Source of the DNA: Campylobacterales bacterium
Lineage (GTDB): Bacteria > Campylobacterota > Campylobacteria > Campylobacterales > Sulfurimonadaceae
Direction of reading: 5' to 3'
Assembly: GCA_016938175.1 (NCBI GenBank)
Contig: JAFGVE010000028.1
Span: 1 to 64,000 of the forward strand
Length of the DNA: 64,000 nucleotides
Under the pieces are notes generated by a model. It ran no database searches, was not told the DNA's origin, and worked only from the letters and a program-made list of their open reading frames with translations. Shown piece by piece: positions 50,181 to 59,223 of the stretch (positions are counted from its first letter, which is position 1; each line of letters begins with the position of its first letter). Both the position numbers and the translations under genes were made by a program.

Positions 50181-50915
50181 ATGGCTGTTAAGTCTATACA
50201 GTACAAACAGCACACTTTTGATATAAGCTATGAAATTATAAATCCTCATGAAAAAGTTGATTTAATTGTTCTGCATGGATGGGGAAGTAACAAAGGACTT
50301 ATGAAAAGGTCTTTTGAACCTTATATGAGTGGATTTAGACACATTTACATCGATTTACCGGGTTTTGGAAACTCAACTTGCTCCATAGCTCTTGATAGTT
50401 ATGATGTCGCAAGAGTTATAGAGCTTTTTATGATCCATATTAATGCCTCTAAAGATATTATACTTGGACACTCTTTTGGTGGAAAAGTAGCACTTATACT
50501 CGATCCTAAAATGCTTATTCTTGTCGCGAGTGCAGGTATATATATACCAAAGTCTCTTTTAGTGCAACTCAAGATAAAGGCAACAAAGGTATTTAACTTT
50601 TTTGGACTCAGTAAGTTTCGTTCTTTATTTGTGGCCGAGGATGCAAAAGCACTCTCCAAGCCTATGTATGAAACTTTTAAAACAGTCGTAAACGAAGATA
50701 TGAGTAGAGAGTTTTCTGAGTATAAAGGAAAGGCACTGCTTTTTTGGGGAGATGGAGATAGTGCTACACCTTTGAGTTCGGCAGAGAAAATAAAGAGACT
50801 GGTTAAAGACTCTATTTTAGAGATTTATGAAGGTGATCATTACTTTTTCATGCAAAATGCTCAAAATATTTCTCAGAAAATTGAATCAACATTTTTATCA
50901 AGCTTGGAGCATTAA
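50181..50915 (+). CDS. Alpha/beta hydrolase
   Basis: A 244-residue alpha/beta-hydrolase starting directly after the ddl stop. The oxyanion-hole region is IVLHGWGSN, the nucleophile elbow GHSFGG contains the serine, and a late GDHYFFMQN supplies the histidine. It has no signal peptide. Placement between ddl and murF is recalled from C. jejuni (Cj0796c), which suggests a conserved but unassigned role linked to the cell wall. Substrate unknown. Confidence 0.88.
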   Translation: MAVKSIQYKQHTFDISYEIINPHEKVDLIVLHGWGSNKGLMKRSFEPYMSGFRHIYIDLPGFGNSTCSIALDSYDVARVIELFMIHINASKDIILGHSFGGKVALILDPKMLILVASAGIYIPKSLLVQLKIKATKVFNFFGLSKFRSLFVAEDAKALSKPMYETFKTVVNEDMSREFSEYKGKALLFWGDGDSATPLSSAEKIKRLVKDSILEIYEGDHYFFMQNAQNISQKIESTFLSSLEH

Positions 50916-50918
50916 ATT

Positions 50919-52364
50919 ATGGAATCTTATGAAACACTTATAGCCTTTGTTGTCAATGTATCCTTTGTAACTCTTTTAGGATGGTATCTTATAACAAATT
51001 TACAGTGGTATGATTATAGACTCTCACGTGTTGTCTTAAAACATCATAAGCCACAATGGCATCTTTTATATTTTATAATTCCTTTTATAGCTTACTATAC
51101 GACAGGCAAGTTTTTTACTATCTTTTTTCTTTTTGCATATCTTCCAGCAATGATTATTTGGCACAAAAAACTTGACAAAAAACTTGTTCTTACTTGGAGA
51201 GTAAAACGTTTTTTAATTTTGCTTATATCGTTGACTCTGTTCCAAGATATTTTATGTACACTCAAAGACGCTTGTGCTGTATATGGTGTTTTTATGCCTC
51301 TTGCAGTAGCATATGTAGGTTCTTACATAATAGAAAAATTTCTTTTTAATGTTTTTAAAAAAGAGGCAAAACAGAAGCTGGCTTCTATGAAAGAGTTACA
51401 GGTGATTGCTATTACCGGTAGTTATGGAAAGACAAGTATAAAAAACTTTGTAGCTCAAATTTTAGCAAGTAAATATAAAGTATATGCCACACCAAGAAGT
51501 GTTAATACTTTAGGTGGAATTATGGCAGATGTTAATAATGCACTCCCTGAAGATACAGAAGTATATGTATGTGAAGCAGGGGCAAGAGAGAATGGTGATA
51601 TATATGCCATCACAAACTTTGTTGAACCCCAAACAGTTGTTGTAGGACGTGTTGGTGAAGCTCATATAGAGTATTTTAAAACGATTGAGAACATTAAAAG
51701 AACAAAGTTAGAAATTATTCAATCTCCTCGTCTTCAAAGAGCATATATTCATAACTCTGTAACAGATGAACCACACGAAAAAGTAACTTTTTTTGGGGAT
51801 GAGATAAGCAATGTAAATGCTAGCTTGAATGGTACAGATTTTACACTTACTATTGAAGATGAAGTTTATAATTTGCATACTGATGTTCTTGGTGCATTTC
51901 AAACTATGAACATTGCTGTTGCTGTCCGAATTGCAAAAGGCTTTGGACTTAGCAAAGATGAGATAGAAAAAGCTGTTGCAAACTTAGAACCAGTAGAGCA
52001 TAGGCTTCAACTGATTAAAGCAGGTGGAAAGCTGATTTTAGATGATGGTTATAATGGAAACATAGACGGTATGCTTGAAGGAGTCAGATTGTGTTCACTC
52101 CATCAAGGTGATAAAGTGATAGTAACTCCAGGTTTAGTTGAAAGTACAAAAGAGTTAAATCTTCAACTTATAGAAGCTATCAATGAGGTTTTTGATACAG
52201 TCATTGTTACTGGTTCTTTGAATGCTGAACTTTTTAACAAACATCTCAAAGTTAAAAATAAGACAATCCTTGCTGATAAATCACAGTTAACACAGCTTTT
52301 GGCTAAACAGACAAAAGAGGGTGATGTGATTCTTTTTGCAAATGACGCGCCCAACTTTATTTAG
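50919..52364 (+). CDS. murF: UDP-N-acetylmuramoyl-tripeptide-D-alanyl-D-alanine ligase (MurF)
   Basis: A 481-residue Mur ligase. The first 150 residues contain several hydrophobic spans, an N-terminal extension seen in Campylobacterota MurF. The ATP P-loop is AITGSYGKTSIKNF, followed by PRSVNTLGGIMADVN, EAGARENGDIYAITN, and the C-terminal domain with LEPVEHRLQLI and LDDGYNGNIDGML. It adds D-Ala-D-Ala to the UDP-MurNAc-tripeptide at the membrane. The membrane extension may hold the enzyme near MraY; that is inference. Confidence 0.92.
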   Translation: MESYETLIAFVVNVSFVTLLGWYLITNLQWYDYRLSRVVLKHHKPQWHLLYFIIPFIAYYTTGKFFTIFFLFAYLPAMIIWHKKLDKKLVLTWRVKRFLILLISLTLFQDILCTLKDACAVYGVFMPLAVAYVGSYIIEKFLFNVFKKEAKQKLASMKELQVIAITGSYGKTSIKNFVAQILASKYKVYATPRSVNTLGGIMADVNNALPEDTEVYVCEAGARENGDIYAITNFVEPQTVVVGRVGEAHIEYFKTIENIKRTKLEIIQSPRLQRAYIHNSVTDEPHEKVTFFGDEISNVNASLNGTDFTLTIEDEVYNLHTDVLGAFQTMNIAVAVRIAKGFGLSKDEIEKAVANLEPVEHRLQLIKAGGKLILDDGYNGNIDGMLEGVRLCSLHQGDKVIVTPGLVESTKELNLQLIEAINEVFDTVIVTGSLNAELFNKHLKVKNKTILADKSQLTQLLAKQTKEGDVILFANDAPNFI

Positions 52365-52370
52365 GAAGAT

Positions 52371-52853
52371 ATGATGATAGATAAAAGCATGCAACTTCTT
52401 TCTTATTTTACTGCCTTTATCTTAGTTGCATTGGTGGGTATTGTTTTTTATGATGCACTTGTACGCTACTTCTTTTCAGAAGGTTCTATTGCACTTCAGG
52501 AGTTGGAGTGGCACTTTTTTGATGTAGTCATTTTACTGAGTATAGCCTATGCATTAAAACATGATGCACATGTACGTGTTGACATTTTTTATGATGGGTT
52601 TTCTGAGAAAACAAAGGCACTTATAGATATATTCTCACTTCTTGTTTTCGTTCTTCCTTTTTCTTTTTTGATTATTTACATTGGAGTTGGTTTTGTAGAG
52701 ATGAGTTATGTGCAACATGAAGCATCATCTAATCCTGGGGGCTTAAGCCATCGTTGGATTGTGAAGTCTCTTATGCCTCTTGCTTTTATATTTGTGGCTT
52801 TAAGTGCTGTGGAGAGAGTCATAATTACATTTAAAAAGTTGAAAGCATTATGA
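52371..52853 (+). CDS. TRAP transporter small membrane subunit (DctQ type)
   Basis: A 160-residue protein with four spans and the DctQ pattern (QELEWHFFDVVILLSIAYAL, then HVRVDIFYDGFSEKTKALID). It assists the large subunit in sodium-driven uptake of organic acids. The first ATG is at 52371, with another one codon later. It overlaps the DctM gene by 4 bases. No DctP binding protein is encoded before or after, so its substrate-binding partner must lie elsewhere. Confidence 0.92.
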   Translation: MMIDKSMQLLSYFTAFILVALVGIVFYDALVRYFFSEGSIALQELEWHFFDVVILLSIAYALKHDAHVRVDIFYDGFSEKTKALIDIFSLLVFVLPFSFLIIYIGVGFVEMSYVQHEASSNPGGLSHRWIVKSLMPLAFIFVALSAVERVIITFKKLKAL

Positions 52854-54133
52854 TAGCACTATTTATATTTTTGGTTGCACTCTCTTTACTACTACTTGGT
52901 GTACCTGTCGCTTTTGCATTTGGTGGAGTAGCTATATTTTTTGCATTTTTGATACCTGAACTTGGTATGGATGTATTTAATGTTTTGCCGTTTCGAATTT
53001 ATGGCATTATGAGCAATACAACACTCATGGCAGTCCCTCTTTTTATCATGATGGGACTTATACTTGAAAAGTCTGGCATGGCGGAGAGATTACTTATAAC
53101 AATGAGTAGTGCTTTTAGAGGAATAAGAGGTGGTCTTGGTGTAAGCGTAGTTGTCGTTGGTGCAATTTTAGCTGCTTCTACAGGAGTTGTTTCCGCTTCT
53201 GTGGTCATGATGAGTGTTATAGCACTTCCTTTAATGTTAAAAGCAGGCTATGACAGTTCCCTTGCCTCAGGTACCATTGCCTCAAGTGGTACCTTAGGTC
53301 AAATTATTCCACCATCCATCATCCTTATTATTCTTGGTGATGTAATGAATGTAAGTGTTGGAGAGCTTTTTATAGCGGCTCTTATACCGGGACTGGTTTT
53401 GGTTGGGCTCTATATTACATATATTTTTATTCGTGCATATATAAATCCCAAAGTTGCACCAGCACTTCCAACACAAGAGAAACTCTCTTTTAAAGAGTTG
53501 TTTGGTGCTATAGTACCTCCTATACTCCTTATGGTGAGTGTTTTAGGAACTATTTTTGCAGGACTCGCATCTCCGACTGAGTCTGCTGCTTTTGGTGTAG
53601 TTGGTGGGTTACTGCTTTCACTTTTTAACAAAACACTTAATAAAGAGATGTTTTTATATTCACTGTATGAAACGATGAAGCTCTCTGGAATGATTTTTAT
53701 GATTCTTATCGGAGCAACTGCCTTTAGCTTAGTCTTTAATGAGTTGGGTGGGAGTGATATAGTTTTAGAATTCTTTAGTGAAGATATTGGGGATGTCTGG
53801 ATATTTATAGCTGTTGCTATGTTCGCTATTTTTATTTTAGGTTTCTTTATAGATTTTATTGAAATCAGTTTTATTATCGTACCTATTTTAATCCCAGTCA
53901 TGCAGGCATTTGGAATTGATCCATTATGGTTTGCAATTTTAATTGCTATGAACCTTCAGGCATCGTTTTTAACACCTCCTTTTGGACTCTCTCTTTTCTT
54001 TTTAAAAGGGGCTGCAAAAGAGAGTGTGACAACTCTGCAAATTTATAAAGGTGTGACTCCTTTTATACTTTTGCAATTACTGGCATTGACTTTAGTAGTT
54101 ATTTTTCCAGACCTTGTTTTTGCTTTTTTTTAA
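52850..54133 (+). CDS. TRAP transporter large membrane subunit (DctM type)
   Basis: A 427-residue protein with about 12 spans and DctM landmarks: PLFIMMGLILEKSGMAERLL, SGTLGQIIPPSIILIILGD, GLASPTESAAFGVVGGLL and NLQASFLTPPFGLSLFFL. It carries the transport path of the TRAP system together with the DctQ subunit. The substrate cannot be read from sequence. It converges with the NDH-2-like gene, overlapping by 4 bases. Confidence 0.95.
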   Translation: MIALFIFLVALSLLLLGVPVAFAFGGVAIFFAFLIPELGMDVFNVLPFRIYGIMSNTTLMAVPLFIMMGLILEKSGMAERLLITMSSAFRGIRGGLGVSVVVVGAILAASTGVVSASVVMMSVIALPLMLKAGYDSSLASGTIASSGTLGQIIPPSIILIILGDVMNVSVGELFIAALIPGLVLVGLYITYIFIRAYINPKVAPALPTQEKLSFKELFGAIVPPILLMVSVLGTIFAGLASPTESAAFGVVGGLLLSLFNKTLNKEMFLYSLYETMKLSGMIFMILIGATAFSLVFNELGGSDIVLEFFSEDIGDVWIFIAVAMFAIFILGFFIDFIEISFIIVPILIPVMQAFGIDPLWFAILIAMNLQASFLTPPFGLSLFFLKGAAKESVTTLQIYKGVTPFILLQLLALTLVVIFPDLVFAFF

Positions 54134-55335
54134 AGAGTGTCGCAAAAGAGCTTTTTATGCCCTTTATGCGATCTTCGATCAAGTGAGTAAAAATATGTTT
54201 TTTCGACAATTTTTTTCATTATAAAAGCAAAGTAACCGCCTATATAGACCCCAAAAATTCTACCGACTGCGTAACGTCTACCAAGTGCTATTAATATACC
54301 ACGAGATTTGATGTTATGTGCTATCAATGCTTTATCTTGTTTAAATAGCTCAAGGTTTTTTGCACATAACTCACCCATCTGTTCTGCAACATCTGCGGTA
54401 GGTGCTATTACTTTATCTTCATTATATATAGTTGTACAATCTCCAATCGCAAAGGCATTACCATATGATGCAAGCTGGAGATATTCATTTGTTTTCAGGT
54501 AGCCTTTTTCATTTTTTTCTATGTTTAGTTTTGGAATAAGCGCATTTGGTTCTATTCCTCCGGCAAATATCATAAAATCTATTGGAAGTATCTCTTTTGA
54601 ACTAAGTGTTACATTATTGTCTGTAATCTCTACGACTTTTGTATTGTTATAAACTTTGATACCTAATGAGAGAAGTTTTTCTTCTGATTTTTGTACTAGT
54701 TTTTCGTCAATTCCAGAGAGAATACGCGAAGTAGAATTAATCAAAATAATATTTAAAGCTCTACATATAAAGTTGTTACGTTTATAAAACTCTTTTGCAT
54801 AGGATGCCATCTGTGCGGCAATTTCTACACCACTTAGTCCACCACCAGTTACTACTATATTAATTGGCTCACAGACTGTACCACTCAGTTGTACTTTGGT
54901 GTAAAGAGCCATTTCAAATTTCTGTTTAAAAAACATAGCCCTGTGGAGAACTTTTATTCCATGTGCATGTGTGCGCAAACCTTTAACACTCTCCACAAAC
55001 TTAGTACGTGCTCCCACAGCTATAACAAGGTAATCATAAGAGAAGCGTTGTGTTTGGGTTAAGACTCGATTTTGTTCAAAATGAACACCTTCCACTTCCT
55101 CTTTTATAAATCTAACATTTCCATCAAAACCCAGACAAAACGTAAAAAGATCAACACTGACTTGTGCAAAATCTTCTTCATTTGCTATGAAGTCATAAAC
55201 GTCTGTTTGCAAAAAATGGTAGGACTCCTTGTCAAAAAGAGTAATCTCATTTTGTGGATTTTTCGCAAGTTTTTCAATTACACGCAGACCAGCATAACCG
55301 CCGCCGATAACAACTATTTTATTTTTACTTTGCAT
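54130..55335 (-). CDS. NDH-2-like NAD(P)H:quinone oxidoreductase
   Basis: The best start is ATG at 55335 (MQSKNKIVVIGGGYAGL) with AGAGG about 8 bases upstream; a longer frame to 55374 is unlikely. The roughly 401-residue flavoprotein has an FAD motif VIGGGYAGLRVIEKL, an NAD motif IVVTGGGLSGVEIAAQMASY and a second FAD loop NAFAIGDCT. The C-terminal region resembles the membrane-associating part of type II NADH dehydrogenases. It would pass electrons from NADH to quinone without pumping protons. A sulfide:quinone oxidoreductase is less likely because no paired cysteines are seen. Confidence 0.82.
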   Translation of the reverse strand: MQSKNKIVVIGGGYAGLRVIEKLAKNPQNEITLFDKESYHFLQTDVYDFIANEEDFAQVSVDLFTFCLGFDGNVRFIKEEVEGVHFEQNRVLTQTQRFSYDYLVIAVGARTKFVESVKGLRTHAHGIKVLHRAMFFKQKFEMALYTKVQLSGTVCEPINIVVTGGGLSGVEIAAQMASYAKEFYKRNNFICRALNIILINSTSRILSGIDEKLVQKSEEKLLSLGIKVYNNTKVVEITDNNVTLSSKEILPIDFMIFAGGIEPNALIPKLNIEKNEKGYLKTNEYLQLASYGNAFAIGDCTTIYNEDKVIAPTADVAEQMGELCAKNLELFKQDKALIAHNIKSRGILIALGRRYAVGRIFGVYIGGYFAFIMKKIVEKTYFYSLDRRSHKGHKKLFCDTL

Positions 55336-55357
55336 GTCATACCTCTTAATGGGAAGT

Positions 55358-55363
55358 ATTATA
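55358..55363 (-). promoter_or_regulatory. -10 element of the NDH-2-like gene
   Basis: TATAAT on the minus strand, about 22 bases before the ATG at 55335. Confidence 0.45.
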
Positions 55364-55464
55364 ACATCTCCCAAAAAACTTGGATAAATTTTTAACTACT
55401 TTAAAAATGTGGAGTCTTTTTTAGTTATTCTTGATAAAATTTAAATAAAAATTGAGGAAAAGTT

Positions 55465-55791
55465 ATGTTAAGTGTTTTAGTAGAGTTTAGTATGTTTCCA
55501 ACATCAAGTGATGGACGTGAAGGCGCATCAGTTTCAAAAAAAGTTTCAAAAATTATAGATGCTATCGATAAGTCAGGAGTACCGTATCAGTTAACTCCTA
55601 TGGGAACAGTATTTGAAGCTCCAAGTATGAGAGAAGCTTTAGATGTAATTGCTATGGCGTATGAGCAGGTTGGGGACTGTGAAAGAGTCTACTCTTCATT
55701 GAAATTTGATATTCGTCAGAATTGTGACAATAGACTCAAAACAAAAATAGAATCAGTCGAAAAAGTATTAGGTCGAGAGGTTAAACACTAA
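55465..55791 (+). CDS. MTH1187-family thiamine-binding protein
   Basis: A 108-residue protein of the MTH1187/YkoF-like family: MLSVLVEFSMFPTSSDGREG, ASVSKKVSKIIDAIDKSGVP and LTPMGTVFEAPSMREALDV, the ferredoxin-like fold that binds thiamine or its pyrimidine part. Length matches. GAGGAAAAG precedes the ATG. A HIT-family gene follows after 17 bases. Confidence 0.9.
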   Translation: MLSVLVEFSMFPTSSDGREGASVSKKVSKIIDAIDKSGVPYQLTPMGTVFEAPSMREALDVIAMAYEQVGDCERVYSSLKFDIRQNCDNRLKTKIESVEKVLGREVKH

Positions 55792-55808
55792 AAAGTAAGG
55801 AGTACACT

Positions 55809-56300
55809 ATGCAAGATATTCTTTATGCCCCTTGGCGAGATGAGTATGTAACAAGTCAGAAAATTGAAGGGTGCGTTTTTTGTCATATTAGTAAGCATGA
55901 TGAAGAAGATTTGCATATTTTGTACAAAGATGAGCACTGTTTCATGGTGATGAATAAATACCCGTATACACCTGGTCATTTTATGATAATTCCGCATTTT
56001 CATACTGATAAACTTGAAGAGCTAGACCCAAAAGTATGGTTACATATGTCAGGGCTTGCACAAAAAGGTGTGAAGCTTTTAAAAGAGGGTATGAACGCAA
56101 GAGGTGTTAATATCGGTATGAATCTTGGAGCAGCTGCAGGTGCAGGAATTGCTGAACATATTCATCTCCATTTGGTTCCACGTTGGGAACGTGATACAAA
56201 CTTTATTACTTCTATTGGACAGACACGTGTTTACTCCACAGATTTTGAAAAAATTTATAAAAAAATTAAAGATTTAGTCTCTGAGTATATAGAGTGTTAA
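55809..56300 (+). CDS. HIT-family nucleotide hydrolase/phosphorylase
   Basis: A 163-residue histidine-triad protein with HIHLHLVPRW as the active-site triad and the companion segment YPYTPGHFMIIPHFHTDKLE. CVFCHISKHDEED near the start may bind a metal. The YAPWR opening is typical of the AP4A-phosphorylase-like branch of HIT proteins. It overlaps the M23 peptidase start by a few bases. Confidence 0.92.
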   Translation: MQDILYAPWRDEYVTSQKIEGCVFCHISKHDEEDLHILYKDEHCFMVMNKYPYTPGHFMIIPHFHTDKLEELDPKVWLHMSGLAQKGVKLLKEGMNARGVNIGMNLGAAAGAGIAEHIHLHLVPRWERDTNFITSIGQTRVYSTDFEKIYKKIKDLVSEYIEC

Positions 56301-57598
56301 TAAGAGTTTTTGCATATATTTTACTAATATGTACAACGCTTTTTGCTGAGTATCCAAAAGCATACTCGCAGCTTGGAACACCTCTTTTTGAGTCCTCAAA
56401 AAAACTTGCCTCTTTCAAAGATATGGATACCTTAACTCCAGAGATAGAAAAATTTCAACAATCTATACTTCTTGTTCAAGAGAGTGGAAAACAAGCTGAT
56501 ACAACTCAAGAAAAAGAGGCTATGAAAGCATACTTAGGGGAGTTAAGAAGCCTACAGAAGAGTTATGATTTTTTACTTCACCTTATCCATAAAGAGATTG
56601 TTAAATCGATTGAAAAAGAGGAGTACAAAAAATTTATACGTTTAACTTCAACAGAACTGCAAGGACTACTAGAAAAAAAGGTCATTAAAAATCGTGCATT
56701 AGAGTTTTATAAAAAGCATAGAGAAGAACAAAAGTGTACTTTTTTAGAAAAAAAGATAGATGAAGACACGCTTTTTGAAGCTACAACAGAAGAGTTCTAT
56801 AATGAAATTGTTGCTTCCACTTATGACCCGAGTAAAGTTAAAGGAAAGGGTAAAAAAAGTGTTTCTATCTATACAACACGTGTTAAAAATCAGATAGAAG
56901 TTTATTTTTTAAATACGAATGTTTATGATGTTACAGTTGGTGTTGTACCACGTTATAAAAATATAAAAGCTCTTAATGTTATTGGAGACGAGTTTGTCCT
57001 AAAAGCAAAAGCAAGTCTACATTATGCGACGCTAAACTTACAAGGCTCAAGCTCTTATGGGTATTCATATTTTTGGATTATAGGCAATAAAGATGCTGTG
57101 CATAATGATGAATATTTTTATCGACTGCCTTATGCTAGAGGGAGTGCTCAACGTGTCTCTCAAGGCTATAACGGAGCTTATACTCATAAAGGGAGTTCAC
57201 GGTATGCAATTGACTTTGCTATGCCAGAGGGAACAAAGGTATATGCTGCTAGAGAGGGAGTGGTAATCAGAACAAAATCAGACTCTAATACAGGAGGATA
57301 CGACAAAAAATTTGCAAAAGATGGTAACTTTGTAACTATAGCACATGATGATGCTACCATAGCTACATATTACCATCTTAAGCAGGGTGGAGTGGTCGTA
57401 AATGTTGGACAAAAAATAAGCAGAGGAGAACACATCGGATATTCTGGAAATACAGGTTATTCAAGTGGTCCACACCTTCACTTTGCAGTCTTTACAGCCA
57501 AAAGTGCAAAGGCTACAAGAACTATAGCAGTACGTTTTAAAAGTGAGGAAGGAGAGATAGAAGAGTTACTTCAAGGACATGCGTATACAGCAAAATAG
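56294..57598 (+). CDS. M23 (LytM-type) peptidoglycan endopeptidase, exported
   Basis: GTG start at 56294, overlapping the HIT gene by 7 bases. The 434-residue product has a signal peptide (about 1-18), a helical region (about 20-200), a beta domain (about 200-280) and a C-terminal M23 domain (about 290-410): THKGSSRYAIDFAMPEGTKV, GNFVTIAHDD and GPHLHFAVF. The HxxxxxxxxD and HLH motifs provide the zinc site, so it should cut peptide cross-links. The long N-terminal part suggests regulated activity in cell shape or division. Confidence 0.9.
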   Translation: MLIRVFAYILLICTTLFAEYPKAYSQLGTPLFESSKKLASFKDMDTLTPEIEKFQQSILLVQESGKQADTTQEKEAMKAYLGELRSLQKSYDFLLHLIHKEIVKSIEKEEYKKFIRLTSTELQGLLEKKVIKNRALEFYKKHREEQKCTFLEKKIDEDTLFEATTEEFYNEIVASTYDPSKVKGKGKKSVSIYTTRVKNQIEVYFLNTNVYDVTVGVVPRYKNIKALNVIGDEFVLKAKASLHYATLNLQGSSSYGYSYFWIIGNKDAVHNDEYFYRLPYARGSAQRVSQGYNGAYTHKGSSRYAIDFAMPEGTKVYAAREGVVIRTKSDSNTGGYDKKFAKDGNFVTIAHDDATIATYYHLKQGGVVVNVGQKISRGEHIGYSGNTGYSSGPHLHFAVFTAKSAKATRTIAVRFKSEEGEIEELLQGHAYTAK

Positions 57599-57618
57599 TT
57601 TTTTTCTTTTTAGGTTTA

Positions 57619-57636
57619 CTTTCATTTAAATGAAAG
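57619..57636. promoter_or_regulatory. 18-bp perfect palindrome at the -35 region of sorAB
   Basis: CTTTCATTTAAATGAAAG is a perfect palindrome ending 4 bases before the TATAAT at 57641, so it spans the place where sigma-70 would contact -35. This fits a dimeric regulator site. The regulator is not known. Confidence 0.5.
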
Positions 57637-57640
57637 AGGC

Positions 57641-57646
57641 TATAAT
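57641..57646 (+). promoter_or_regulatory. -10 element of sorAB
   Basis: A perfect TATAAT lies 32 bases before the sorA ATG at 57679, immediately after an 18-bp palindrome; AAGGAACGA is the ribosome site. Confidence 0.55.
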
Positions 57647-57678
57647 CGTAAGATTAATAATTATGATAAGGAACGACT

Positions 57679-58875
57679 ATGAAAAGAAGAGATTTTTTTA
57701 AAACTTCACTAGTAGCATCTGCAGCTGTATTAGGCACAAATTTAGCTGCTGGGCAAACAACGCAACCTAGAGACGACAGACAAGTTTCAGCAATGGCTTT
57801 TCCTGAAAAACGTCCTCTAATTACTTACTCTGATAGACCACCTCTTTTAGAATCTCCAAGAAGCACTTTTACAAAAGGAATTACTCCAAATGATGAGTTC
57901 TTTGTAAGATGGCATCTTCCAGATATTCCAACACACATTGATCCGGATGCTTATACTATTAAGATTGATGGTCTTGTAAAAAATGAGCTCACACTTTCAC
58001 TCAAAGAGTTAAAGACTCAATTTGAGCAGGTAGAAGTGACAGCAGTTCTTCAATGTGGTGGAAATAGCCGTTCTGCATTTCATCCTGTAGCGGGTGGTAT
58101 TCAATGGGGTAGCGGTGCAATGGGTTGTGCTAAGTGGAAAGGTGTTCGTCTCTCTGACGTACTTAACCGTGCGGGTCTTTCAAAGGATGCGAAATTCATT
58201 GGTTTTAATGGAAAAGATAATGCAGCTTACTATGAAACACCTAACTTTGTAAGAGAGCTTGAAGTAGAAGAGTTAAATGATCACGTAATACTTGCGTATG
58301 AGATGAATGGAGAAGATTTGCCATATCTTAACGGGTATCCTCTACGTCTTGTTATCCCTGGATACTACTCTGACAGTTGGGTAAAAATGCTTAGTAATAT
58401 TACAGTAACCAATAAATATAAGTCTCTTTTCTTTATGGATGTTGCTTATCGTATACCAGATAATGAAACAGAGAGTGAATCACCTGATAAACACTTTAAA
58501 CCTACAAAGCCAATTACGTTTATGAATGTAAAATCTATTATTGGCTATCCTGAAAACAATATGAAGATTTATCATAACTCACATATCGTGATTCGTGGTG
58601 TGGCGTTTGATGATGGTCATGGAATCTCTAAAGTTCTTGTCTCTACAGACGAAGGAAAAACTTGGAATGAGGCTATTTTAAAGCAAGGGAATGGACGTTA
58701 CGCATTTACAGAGTTTAGATATGCATATAAACCAACAGAGTATGGAAAAGTAAAACTTATGGCAAAAGCTGTAAACAGACTTGGTGATGAACAACCTCTT
58801 GCAAAAGATGTAGGATGGAATCACGGTGGATATAAATTCAACGGTATTGATGTCGTAACGGTAGAAGTGGTTTAA
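57679..58875 (+). CDS. sorA: Sulfite:cytochrome c oxidoreductase, molybdopterin subunit (SorA-like)
   Basis: A 398-residue periplasmic molybdoenzyme with a Tat signal (RRDFFK at 3-8). The sulfite-oxidase fold is shown by FFVRWHLPDIPTHIDPD, the molybdenum-ligand Cys126 in VLQCGGNSRSAF, GGIQWGSGAMGCAKWKGVRL and GYPLRLVIPGYYSDSWVK, followed by a dimerisation domain (KPITFMNVKSIIG to the end). It oxidises sulfite to sulfate and passes electrons to the cytochrome encoded next. The gene pair resembles C. jejuni Cj0005c/Cj0004c. It lacks the haem domain of eukaryotic sulfite oxidase. Confidence 0.93.
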   Translation: MKRRDFFKTSLVASAAVLGTNLAAGQTTQPRDDRQVSAMAFPEKRPLITYSDRPPLLESPRSTFTKGITPNDEFFVRWHLPDIPTHIDPDAYTIKIDGLVKNELTLSLKELKTQFEQVEVTAVLQCGGNSRSAFHPVAGGIQWGSGAMGCAKWKGVRLSDVLNRAGLSKDAKFIGFNGKDNAAYYETPNFVRELEVEELNDHVILAYEMNGEDLPYLNGYPLRLVIPGYYSDSWVKMLSNITVTNKYKSLFFMDVAYRIPDNETESESPDKHFKPTKPITFMNVKSIIGYPENNMKIYHNSHIVIRGVAFDDGHGISKVLVSTDEGKTWNEAILKQGNGRYAFTEFRYAYKPTEYGKVKLMAKAVNRLGDEQPLAKDVGWNHGGYKFNGIDVVTVEVV

Positions 58876-58882
58876 GGAGAAG

Positions 58883-59194
58883 ATGATGAAAAAAATATTA
58901 TTATTAAGTGTTTTAACGTTTGGTTCACTTTTTGCACAGGTCAATAGTGAAGTTGAAGTTCCATATATTGCTTATGAAATCAAAATGGGAAAAGGCTTTG
59001 ATGCTGTTCAGGCGAACTGTCTCATGTGTCACTCTTTTGGTTATATTATTAACCAAGGACCACAATCTAAAGAGTTCTGGGCAAAAAAAGTTGAAAAGAT
59101 GATTGTGCATTTTAAAGCACCTATGACAAAAGAAGATATTGTAACTGTTACAGATTATCTTTTTGAACATTATGGGAATGGAAAGTTAAAATAG
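58883..59194 (+). CDS. sorB: Monohaem cytochrome c subunit of sulfite dehydrogenase (SorB-like)
   Basis: A 103-residue periplasmic cytochrome with signal peptide (cleavage near LFAQV) and one CxxCH site (Cys46, Cys49, His50 in ANCLMCHS). A probable axial Met is Met81 in HFKAPMTKED. It follows sorA after 7 bases with AAGGAGAAG as ribosome site. It accepts electrons from SorA and feeds the cbb3-type respiratory chain; this is known for the family and inferred here. Confidence 0.92.
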   Translation: MMKKILLLSVLTFGSLFAQVNSEVEVPYIAYEIKMGKGFDAVQANCLMCHSFGYIINQGPQSKEFWAKKVEKMIVHFKAPMTKEDIVTVTDYLFEHYGNGKLK

Positions 59195-59223
59195 AATTTT
59201 AAGACTACTAAAAAGGGGAAAAT

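Noticed and set aside
52371-54133. C4-dicarboxylate assignment for the TRAP subunits
   Set aside because: TRAP membrane subunits do not reveal the substrate and no binding protein is available to judge it.
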